A stretch of 45,209 nt of DNA, taken from the NCBI GenBank assembly GCA_031286225.1, contig JAITUQ010000021.1:1-45209 (forward strand), read 5' to 3'. Each line of letters starts with the position of its first letter. Position 1 is the stretch's first letter. The notes beneath the pieces are model-generated. The model had not been told where the DNA came from, made no database searches, and saw only the letters and a program-made list of their open reading frames with translations. This DNA is from Candidatus Methanorudis spinitermitis (GTDB taxonomy: Archaea; Methanobacteriota; Methanobacteria; Methanobacteriales; Methanobacteriaceae). Shown here piece by piece: positions 38,784-45,209 of the stretch. The position numbers and the translations under genes were made by a program.

Positions 38784-39197
38784 TTATTGTTTATTCTTTT
38801 TAAAAAGTTGTTTTTCTTTATTTTCAATGTCATTAAGCATTTTTTCAAGTTTTTTCTGCTCAGTTTGAGCTTCTAATCTTGCTAAACGCTCATTTATTTC
38901 ATTATGTAAATATCCAACCTTATTCATTACTTGGGAAGTTGATTTTCTAATATTAGATAAATTTTCTTGCTGTTCTTTTGGTAATTGAATTGGGTTTTCC
39001 ATCAATCGTTTAGATTCCACATCTTTTTCAACCATAGCTATTTTTTTAAGTTCAATTTCTTTTTGCATTAGTTTTACAGCATTATTAGATTCGTTTACAC
39101 GTTTCCATTGAAGAACAATAAACATAATAGCTATAAAAGCTATAATAGCAATTATTAATATGAAAGTTTGGTTTGGTAAAACAAGTTCTGAAGCCAT
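38784..39197 (-). CDS. Membrane-anchored coiled-coil protein, gene A
   Basis: Unrecognised 137-residue protein with an N-terminal membrane helix (about 11-31, FILIIAIIAFIAIMFIVL) and a long coiled coil (about 35-137: LQWKRV, QKEIELKKIAMVEKDVES, LARLEAQTEQKKLEKMLND). The ATG at 39197 follows GGAG; a GTG at 39212 would add five residues including that site. A TATA box lies at 39261-39270 on this strand. It is the first gene of the pair. Confidence 0.65.
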   Translation of the reverse strand: MASELVLPNQTFILIIAIIAFIAIMFIVLQWKRVNESNNAVKLMQKEIELKKIAMVEKDVESKRLMENPIQLPKEQQENLSNIRKSTSQVMNKVGYLHNEINERLARLEAQTEQKKLEKMLNDIENKEKQLFKKNKQ

Positions 39198-39533
39198 TTT
39201 TTTACTCCACAATTATTAAATGTACTAAATTAAAATTATTAAGTATTATATCAAATTAAGTATATAAAAATTGTGTAAATTCAATATTACTAGTGAAATT
39301 TAAAGAATAAAGTTTAAAGATTTCTAATAAACTATAAAAAAAATATATTAATGAAGCAAAAAATAAAAGATAAAATATTCATTAAATTAATTATTAGTAG
39401 AAAAATATCAAAAAACAATAAATCACCTATATTTATTCTTAACTAATAGGAATAAAAAAAATATCAAAAATATAAAAGCCCTTAATTATTTATAATTGAA
39501 TAAATACTAAAAAGGAATCAAAAAAGGGATATC
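39198..39533. promoter_or_regulatory. Divergent promoter region, coiled-coil genes and map
   Basis: Minus strand: TTTTTATATA (39261-39270) serves the coiled-coil genes; the flanking sequence resembles the arsR promoter at 23796-23825. Plus strand: TATAAAAG (39471-39478) is the probable map TATA box, about 60 bp before its ATG. Nothing else is seen. Confidence 0.5.
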
Positions 39534-40454
39534 ATGATAGATTCTTATGAAAAAGCAGGGAAAATAGTATCAAAAATAAGATTAAAAGCTTGTAAACTTA
39601 TAAAAAATGATTTAGCTATTATTGATTTAGTGGAATTTGTGGAAAATGAGATAATAAAAAATGGAGCAGGAATAGCTTTTCCTTGTAATGTGTCTATAAA
39701 CGAAATAGCTGCTCATTATACATCTCCAGCAAATGATGAAAATAAAATAGCTACTGGAGACTTGGTTAAGTTAGATCTAGGTGCACATATTGATGGATAC
39801 ATAGCTGATTCAGCTATTACTATTATGGCCCCTGGAGATGATTTAGAAGAAAAATTTGACGAAGAAACATTAGCTAAAAACCAAGAATTAATTGATGCCT
39901 CAGATGCAGCACTAGAAGCAGCAATTAGTACAGTGAGAGTTGGGGTAGAAATTGGAAAAATTGGAGCAGCTGTAGAAGAGGCGGTGGCTAAATATGGATT
40001 TAAACCAATAGTTAATCTTACAGGTCATAGTTTAGATCAGTGGAACTTACATTCAGGTTTGTCTATTCCAAGCATTAATGACAAAAGTACTACAAAGTTA
40101 AAAGAAGGAGATGTGTTAGCTATTGAACCTTTTGTAACCGATGGAGTGGGCTGGGTGACTGATACACTCCACCCTTTTATTTACAGGTTTTTAAATGATA
40201 AGCCATTTAGAATGACTCATACTCAAAAAGTTTTTCATGAAATTAAAAAAACATATGGTTCCTTACCATTCTCCCAAAGATGGTTATCAGAAGAGTTTAA
40301 TGTAAATAGATTAAATGCTTCACTAAGACAGTTATCACAAGCTATGGCAATATATCCTTATCCTGCTTTAAAAGAAAAAACCAATTCTTGGGTAGCTCAA
40401 AAGGAACATACAGTCATTGTTGAAGGAGATGGTTGTATTATTACAACTAAATAA
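39534..40454 (+). CDS. map: Type II methionine aminopeptidase (Map)
   Basis: Removes N-terminal Met from nascent proteins with a dinuclear metal site. The 306-residue length and the insert between the conserved blocks are type II. Ligand motifs are DLGAHIDGYIADSA (Asp pair), NLTGHSLDQWNLHSG (His), IEPFVTDG (Glu) and HTVIVEGDG (Glu). AAGGGA precedes the ATG. Confidence 0.95.
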   Translation: MIDSYEKAGKIVSKIRLKACKLIKNDLAIIDLVEFVENEIIKNGAGIAFPCNVSINEIAAHYTSPANDENKIATGDLVKLDLGAHIDGYIADSAITIMAPGDDLEEKFDEETLAKNQELIDASDAALEAAISTVRVGVEIGKIGAAVEEAVAKYGFKPIVNLTGHSLDQWNLHSGLSIPSINDKSTTKLKEGDVLAIEPFVTDGVGWVTDTLHPFIYRFLNDKPFRMTHTQKVFHEIKKTYGSLPFSQRWLSEEFNVNRLNASLRQLSQAMAIYPYPALKEKTNSWVAQKEHTVIVEGDGCIITTK

Positions 40455-40466
40455 TAAATAGGTGTA

Positions 40467-40515
40467 CACTACAAGAAAATATAGATAGTTGTACCACTAC
40501 AAAATATAGATAGTT
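40467..40515. repeat. ~28-bp tandem duplication downstream of map
   Basis: CACTACAA(GA)AAATATAGATAGTT occurs at 40467-40490 and, two bases shorter, at 40494-40515. It lies in the short gap between map and the convergent DUF3788 locus. Confidence 0.6.
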
Positions 40516-40541
40516 TATTATTACAACAAAATGAAATGCTT

Positions 40542-40959
40542 TTAAAAATCCCTAATTTTTAAAATAGTTTTTATATCATTTAAATCATCTTCATTCTCTA
40601 TATTTATCAAAATAGATATTCCTTCCATATATTTTTTTGCCTTTTTGATTATATCCTTTGTTCCATTTGAAATATCTGAATCTAAAACAATTTTTGATAC
40701 GTTAACACCCATATTTACAGTAACTATGAAGAAATCATTATTTGGCAATAAGAACAACAAATTTCTTTTTTTTATTTGCAATTTTAAAGCTCCATCCAGA
40801 ATTTTTGCTATAAAATTTCCACTCTTTATTTAATTCTCCATATTCATTTTCTAAATAATCTATTAAATTATTCCACACACTTAAACTATTATTTAAAACA
40901 TCGTCTAAATCTTCTTCCATTGGAATAATTTCTTTATTGTCAAAAATACTTGTTGCCAT
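40542..40959 (-). pseudogene. DUF3788-like gene interrupted by frameshift at A8
   Basis: Two overlapping frames together give one DUF3788-like protein of about 138 residues. The first (from 40959) reads WKFYSKNSGWSFKIANKKK and then runs to a stop; the second continues NLLFLLPNNDFFIVTVNMG, then DISNGTKDIIKKAKKY and DLNDIKTILKIRDF. The switch lies at a run of eight A on the minus strand (40766-40773). Seven A would join the frames as KIANKKRNLLFLLP. It may be a true mutation, a phase-variable switch, ribosomal or polymerase slippage, or a sequencing error. GGTGATT-type site precedes the ATG. Confidence 0.75.
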
Positions 40960-41439
40960 TTAATCACCTAAAGATAAAAAAAATATCTTATATTAATCCG
41001 TGAACCTTTTAAAAATAATAGTTCTTAGGGAAAATATTACTTTTTTGAATAAATTACATTTTAATTATAATCCTTATTTTAATTATAAAAATTATTATTG
41101 CTAATTTGTTTAAAATAATTAATTATAAAGATTTCTATAATGAAAATATTAAATATGAAAATTATAAACATTAAAAAAAAGTGTTTATATAAATTTTTTT
41201 AAAAAAAAATACAATTAATTTATTAAAAGAATTTTTATAAGTAAAATATTGATTAAAATAAAAATTATAAATTAAAAATTTATTATAAGTAAAAATAAAA
41301 TTCTAAATCTAAAAAAAAGTAAATATGTGTGTAAAAATAACTAAAACTCAAATAAAAAAAGTAAAAACAAAAAATAAGTAAAAATAACTAAAAATAACTA
41401 AAAATAACTAAAAAATAAAATAAAAAAGAAATAATAGAA
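40960..41439. terminator. Low-complexity region and frh operon 3' end
   Basis: About 480 bp without a gene. Next to frhB, AAAATAACTA is repeated exactly three times (41381-41410) and continues into A-rich sequence; on the minus strand this gives a series of T tracts suited to U-rich FttA-type termination of the frh transcript. The left half holds the promoter of the DUF3788 locus. Confidence 0.5.
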
Positions 41440-42285
41440 TTAAAATGGGACTGGAAGTCCGATTTCTCTTCTACTATTCATTTCTTTATTAGCATCGTCC
41501 TTTTTGCCTTGTGATAGTTTTTCTAGCATAGGTAGTCCTGGTTTTACATCGTCCATAGCTTTGATTTCAATAATTCCAGCTGCAACAGCTTGATCAAATA
41601 TTGAAGCACCAGCATCAGTTCTTTTAAGAACGGTAGACCAACCATCTGGAGAACCTACAGATCCTGTAGATACATCAGCTAACTCAGCAGTATAATCAGG
41701 ACATATGTTACATCCAGCTTGTTCATACCCATGAGTTTCTTTTAATGGAAGACCAGTTTCTTCTCCCAATGATTTAATCCAGAATTTACCTTTTCCAATG
41801 TCCATTTTTTCAACTACATCAGGTGAAGATTTCATTTTTTCACTTATAAAAGTTTCAAGTGAAGCAAATGGGAAATTTTCCATACAGAAAATACCAACAA
41901 TTAAGGCTAATTTATCAGCTAAGAATCTTGTTCCAAAAGGATAAGATTGCATTTTTCTGATACCTTGTAATTGACATGGGAGAGCAACAGTTCCTACTTT
42001 TTCAAGACCATATTGTCTAACAGCTTTTTTCAATGCAGCTACATTTGGAGAAAAAGTATATTTTGTTCCTGCTGCAGAGATAATCTCATCTGATGTCATA
42101 GCAACCAATGGTTCTGGTTTCCATAATTCTTCTGTTGGTCCTGCAACTACAGCTCCTTCAATAATTCCTTCATCTAATGCATAAGATAATAATGCTGTTA
42201 CGATTCCACCATCTTGTGAGACTTTTTGGATTTGTTTATCATTAGCTCTTGCAGATACTGCTTCTTTATAAGTACCTAATACCAT
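41440..42285 (-). CDS. frhB: F420-reducing hydrogenase beta subunit (FrhB)
   Basis: Flavoprotein of 281 residues that passes electrons from FrhG to coenzyme F420. It has FAD and a 4Fe-4S cluster. Family marks are [45 protein letters not shown] and [27 protein letters not shown] precedes the ATG. It is the last gene of frhADGB and starts 12 bp after frhG. Confidence 0.95.
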   Translation of the reverse strand: MVLGTYKEAVSARANDKQIQKVSQDGGIVTALLSYALDEGIIEGAVVAGPTEELWKPEPLVAMTSDEIISAAGTKYTFSPNVAALKKAVRQYGLEKVGTVALPCQLQGIRKMQSYPFGTRFLADKLALIVGIFCMENFPFASLETFISEKMKSSPDVVEKMDIGKGKFWIKSLGEETGLPLKETHGYEQAGCNICPDYTAELADVSTGSVGSPDGWSTVLKRTDAGASIFDQAVAAGIIEIKAMDDVKPGLPMLEKLSQGKKDDANKEMNSRREIGLPVPF

Positions 42286-42297
42286 TTTTAAATCCTC

Positions 42298-43140
42298 CTA
42301 TAGTCCTAAATCTTTATTGATCTGTTCTGAAGGGAACCAACTTCTTGGACAATGTGTATAACAAATTCCACATTTGATACATCTATCATTATTAATTTCT
42401 GGTCTTCCTTCTATCATGTCAATAGCTCTTGTTTGACAAGCCATTGAACATGTTCCACATCCAGTACAAAGAGATCTATTAACAATATTTTTTTGTAAGT
42501 CACAGCCACAATTGTAAGTACATCCTGCCATGTCAAGCATAGGTTGTAAATAATCCATGTCTCCGTTAATAAGTGCAACTACAGCTTTAGCTATTATTTC
42601 TGGAGAAACTGGACAACCTGGAATTGCAAGGTCTACTTGTACTACATCCCCAATTGGCAAAAATGCTTCATGTTTTGGTTGTGCTTGTTGTCCACCACGA
42701 CAGTATCGTGTGAAACATCCATTAGCAGCACAAGATCCATAAGCACATACTAATTTTGCTTTTTCTCTTAATTTTTTAAGTTCATGCATACTGTGTTCGT
42801 CTTGTAAACAGACAGATCCTTCAACTAATGCTAAATCCATTTCTGGCATGTCTTCAATCATATCTGGATTATTTTGGTTAACTCCATCATCATGCCATAC
42901 ATCTGCTAAGGTTTGTCCATAAACAATATCTACCATATCAGTAAGTAAGTCAGCAAGTATATCATAATTTTCAGTTAATGATATAGCATCACCAGTACAC
43001 CCACTTAAGTGAATATATCCTATTTTTGGTTTTTCAGCCACTTTTCCAACCTCCTGTTGTGAAGATTTATCTTTCTTTGGCTTAGCTTCTTTTTTTGCCT
43101 CAGCTTCAAGTCCTAAAAACCTTTTAATTCTTGCAAGCAT
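42298..43140 (-). CDS. frhG: F420-reducing hydrogenase gamma subunit (FrhG)
   Basis: Small hydrogenase subunit of 280 residues that carries electrons from the NiFe centre through iron-sulfur clusters. [29 protein letters not shown] and IPGCPVSP provide the proximal cluster ligands, and [12 protein letters not shown] and [12 protein letters not shown] two ferredoxin clusters. The Lys-rich N-terminal extension (about 15-35) is unusual in charge but typical for this subunit. It starts 3 bp after frhD ends. Confidence 0.95.
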   Translation of the reverse strand: MLARIKRFLGLEAEAKKEAKPKKDKSSQQEVGKVAEKPKIGYIHLSGCTGDAISLTENYDILADLLTDMVDIVYGQTLADVWHDDGVNQNNPDMIEDMPEMDLALVEGSVCLQDEHSMHELKKLREKAKLVCAYGSCAANGCFTRYCRGGQQAQPKHEAFLPIGDVVQVDLAIPGCPVSPEIIAKAVVALINGDMDYLQPMLDMAGCTYNCGCDLQKNIVNRSLCTGCGTCSMACQTRAIDMIEGRPEINNDRCIKCGICYTHCPRSWFPSEQINKDLGL

Positions 43141-43143
43141 TTG

Positions 43144-43614
43144 CTAAACCCCTATTTCTTTTAAAATCATTTCAATGGCTTTAGGGATAGCATTTTTAAC
43201 TGGGTCAGTTAAGCCCATGTCTACATTTGGTGCAGAAATTTCTTTTGGTTTACACCCTACAATAATCACTTCTATTGTCTCAGCTAATTCATGAAGTGGT
43301 TCTTCAACAGGCCAAGAGTGAACATTTTCATAAGTTCCCTTTGGCATATCATAAGGGCTAAAAATTTTAAGAGTTCCTGGTTCACCGTTGAACTCTACAA
43401 CATCTACTACAATCAGCTTCTTCCATTTTTCATTAGGTAAAGTAAATATAAAGTGTGTTGCTCCAGTTCCTGCATCAATAAACATGGTTTCGGATGGCAT
43501 TTCTTTATCTTTAAAGTAATCTTCTAAAGCATTTATTACTTCAGGTCCGAACCCATCATCTTTGAAAAGGATATTTCCACATCCTACAACCAATGTTTCT
43601 GCTTCAAACGCCAT
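43144..43614 (-). CDS. frhD: Hydrogenase maturation protease FrhD
   Basis: M52-family endopeptidase of 156 residues that removes the C-terminal extension of FrhA after nickel insertion. [18 protein letters not shown] holds the conserved Glu/Asp nickel-sensing site, with [11 protein letters not shown] and then [10 protein letters not shown] following. It lies between frhA and frhG, the usual methanogen order. Confidence 0.93.
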   Translation of the reverse strand: MAFEAETLVVGCGNILFKDDGFGPEVINALEDYFKDKEMPSETMFIDAGTGATHFIFTLPNEKWKKLIVVDVVEFNGEPGTLKIFSPYDMPKGTYENVHSWPVEEPLHELAETIEVIIVGCKPKEISAPNVDMGLTDPVKNAIPKAIEMILKEIGV

Positions 43615-43656
43615 GTTATTCCCTTAAATATCCATTAACAATATAATAGTTAATAA

Positions 43657-44883
43657 TTAGATTCTTACCATTTCATTTTTAACAACGCTCTTGTCTTCAT
43701 CATCTACTACCATTACATGAGTAGCACAGGATAAACAAGGGTCATAAGCTCGTATAACATGAGGTCCAAATTCATGGTGGAAACCTTCAGTTGCAGGACC
43801 CATAGTTGGAATATTCCATGTAGTAGGTACTAGTGCACTGTAGGATTGGGTTTTTCCATCAGCAACTTGTGCCAAGTGAACATCTAAACCTCTTGGACCT
43901 TCAATAGCCCCAATACCAAGTTTATTTGTTCCTCTAGGGTCAAAATCAGCTAAAGTTGGTGCTGAAGTATTTAATTCATCTAATATAGATATTGCTCTTG
44001 AAAGATAAATTTTCATTTCTAAAGCTCTAGCCACATGTTGAGCTACAACTCCTCTTTCTTTAAATCCTCCAAATTCAACAGCTCTTGCCCTTGGACCAGT
44101 TTCTACATTTACACCATCCCATAAAGGAATGGTAGAACAAGCTTTTTTAGCTATTTCTGCATCATCATACCAACTTTCAGGCATGATTTCAGTAAACCTG
44201 TTTAAGTCAAAAAATTCTCTTTTGCCATATATTCTGTCACTTGCAAAAGTAGGTTGATTGTGTACGCCCAAACCTTCTGGGAATCCTTTATCAGCGACTA
44301 ATCCAGTGATTAATTCTACATGAGCATCTACAACAGGTACCAATGCTTTTAATCTTGAATATAATTTTTTTCTAGCTAATTCAGTAATATTACTAGCCAT
44401 ACCCCCGATTCTAACATCAGATGGGTGGATACCTTCACCAGCAACCATATCAACAACATATTGTGCAGTTTTTCTTATTGTGGAAACACTGTTTACAGCA
44501 TCAGCAAATAAGTTTTCTGGTACAATGTCAGTAGCTATTAAAAAATGGTGTATACCATGACTATTAATTACATGTGCAGCTAAAGTTAATTCTCTCAACA
44601 ATTTACCGGCTTCAGGGACTTCAATATTTAATGAGTCATCTATTGCCTCTACAGAAGCTAAAGTGTGCGGGATTGGGCAAACTCCACAAATCCTCTGACA
44701 CATAACTGGGGCAGTTTCAGGTGCTTTACCAGCTACAAGTTTCTCTAAGCCTCTAACAGGAGTGATACTTAAGTATCTTCCTTTTGTAACTATCCCTTCA
44801 TCATCGACTTCCATGACAAGCTCAGCATGCCCTTCTTGACGAGATGTAGGTGATATAACTATTTTTTTGCTCAAATGTGTCAC
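43657..44883 (-). CDS. frhA: F420-reducing hydrogenase alpha subunit (FrhA)
   Basis: Large NiFe subunit of 408 residues, the site of H2 oxidation. Nickel ligands are RICGVC (Cys 66, 69) and DPCLSCATH (Cys 383, 386; His 389). The 19 residues after His389 would be removed by FrhD. All four ligands are Cys, so this is not a selenocysteine enzyme. GAGGTG precedes the ATG. It is the first gene of frhADGB; HypF at 24140-26488 serves the same enzyme. Confidence 0.96.
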   Translation of the reverse strand: MTHLSKKIVISPTSRQEGHAELVMEVDDEGIVTKGRYLSITPVRGLEKLVAGKAPETAPVMCQRICGVCPIPHTLASVEAIDDSLNIEVPEAGKLLRELTLAAHVINSHGIHHFLIATDIVPENLFADAVNSVSTIRKTAQYVVDMVAGEGIHPSDVRIGGMASNITELARKKLYSRLKALVPVVDAHVELITGLVADKGFPEGLGVHNQPTFASDRIYGKREFFDLNRFTEIMPESWYDDAEIAKKACSTIPLWDGVNVETGPRARAVEFGGFKERGVVAQHVARALEMKIYLSRAISILDELNTSAPTLADFDPRGTNKLGIGAIEGPRGLDVHLAQVADGKTQSYSALVPTTWNIPTMGPATEGFHHEFGPHVIRAYDPCLSCATHVMVVDDEDKSVVKNEMVRI

Positions 44884-45209
44884 CTCATTATTTATAAAAA
44901 AATAAAAAATAGCAAATTAAATTCTATTTTTCATTATTAATAAAGCTTTCATTTAAAACATTAATGATGAAATATAAGAATAACATATGTTTACAAAATG
45001 ATTAATAATTATAACAACATTACTCCCAATAATTCATCCATAGAAAATGATTTTGAACAAATTATTTCATAAAACTATGATTTCCCTAACGAGTCTGTCA
45101 AAAAGTGTGGAGTTTTTTGAATTTTTTTCCAAAAATTGAATTAGGATTATGGAAGTTTTATTTGATTTAATTAGAATTTATATGAATTCATTACACTTGA
45201 TACACTTGA
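44884..45209. promoter_or_regulatory. Upstream region of frh operon; possible IS edge
   Basis: AT-rich region. A minus-strand TATA-like TTCTTATATTTC lies near 44967-44978. From about 45090 the base content changes: GAGTCTGTCAAAAAGTGTGG (45091-45110) resembles the outer end of some insertion sequences, and ACACTTGAT/ACACTTGA repeats at the window edge. This is suggestive only, because the element would lie outside the window. Confidence 0.35.

Noticed and set aside
43657..44883. Selenocysteine in FrhA
   Set aside because: Both RICGVC and DPCLSC have cysteine codons and no in-frame TGA occurs.

Overview
The window is chromosomal DNA of a hydrogenotrophic methanogen of the order Methanobacteriales, most likely Methanobrevibacter or a close relative. 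The evidence is very AT-rich DNA (about 27% G+C by eye), coenzyme M biosynthesis genes (comC, comD, comE), the F420-reducing hydrogenase operon frhADGB, archaeal information genes (Sec61-beta, aCPSF1/FttA, 20S proteasome beta, type II methionine aminopeptidase, GatB, archaeal RNase P RNA), GGTGA-type ribosome sites with TATA boxes, and a pseudomurein-binding-type domain. The species is not claimed.

Layout. 1-3.4 kb: an NcsA/TtuA-like tRNA thiolation protein, Sec61-beta, an XRE-type regulator and an EFR1 flavodoxin-ferredoxin. 3.4-7.6 kb: three tandem DUF4013 membrane-protein cassettes, each with its own TATA box, a conserved ~155-nt leader and a conserved T-rich trailer. 7.6-14.5 kb (minus strand): comE, comD, comC, purM, fttA and psmB. 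15.4-18.1 kb (plus): gatB, a CBS/ParB-like protein and hisE. 18.1-23.8 kb (minus): GNAT acetyltransferase, larB, Fe-S aldo/keto reductase, then an operon of ArsR regulator, EFR1 ferredoxin, small membrane protein and flavodoxin. 24.1-27.6 kb: hypF and a methyltransferase. 27.8-33.6 kb: a metallophosphoesterase and a winged-helix regulator divergent from grpE-dnaK-dnaJ. 34.1-37.2 kb: envelope genes (beta-helix surface protein, M14-like metallopeptidase, zinc ribbon/TM/pseudomurein-binding protein). 37.3-38.0 kb: RNase P RNA and initiator tRNA-Met. 38.3-41.0 kb: two membrane-anchored coiled-coil proteins, map and a frameshifted DUF3788 gene. 41.4-44.9 kb: the frh operon.

How genes fit together. 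FrhADGB oxidises H2 with F420, FrhD processes FrhA, and HypF helps build the NiFe active site. ComC, ComD and ComE make the sulfoacetaldehyde precursor of coenzyme M, the methyl carrier of methanogenesis. GrpE, DnaK and DnaJ form one chaperone system, probably controlled by the divergent regulator.

Most interesting signals. (1) The DUF4013 leaders share a 5' hairpin whose 3' arm can also pair with the ribosome-binding site in two of three copies, like a translational switch. (2) The palindrome TAGCTA occurs about 110 times, roughly eight times the base-composition expectation, and is also dense between genes. (3) Repeated operator-like elements lie between the winged-helix regulator and the chaperone operon. 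(4) A DUF3788 gene is broken at an A8 run. (5) Short tandem duplications are scattered through intergenic DNA, one copying the end of dnaJ.
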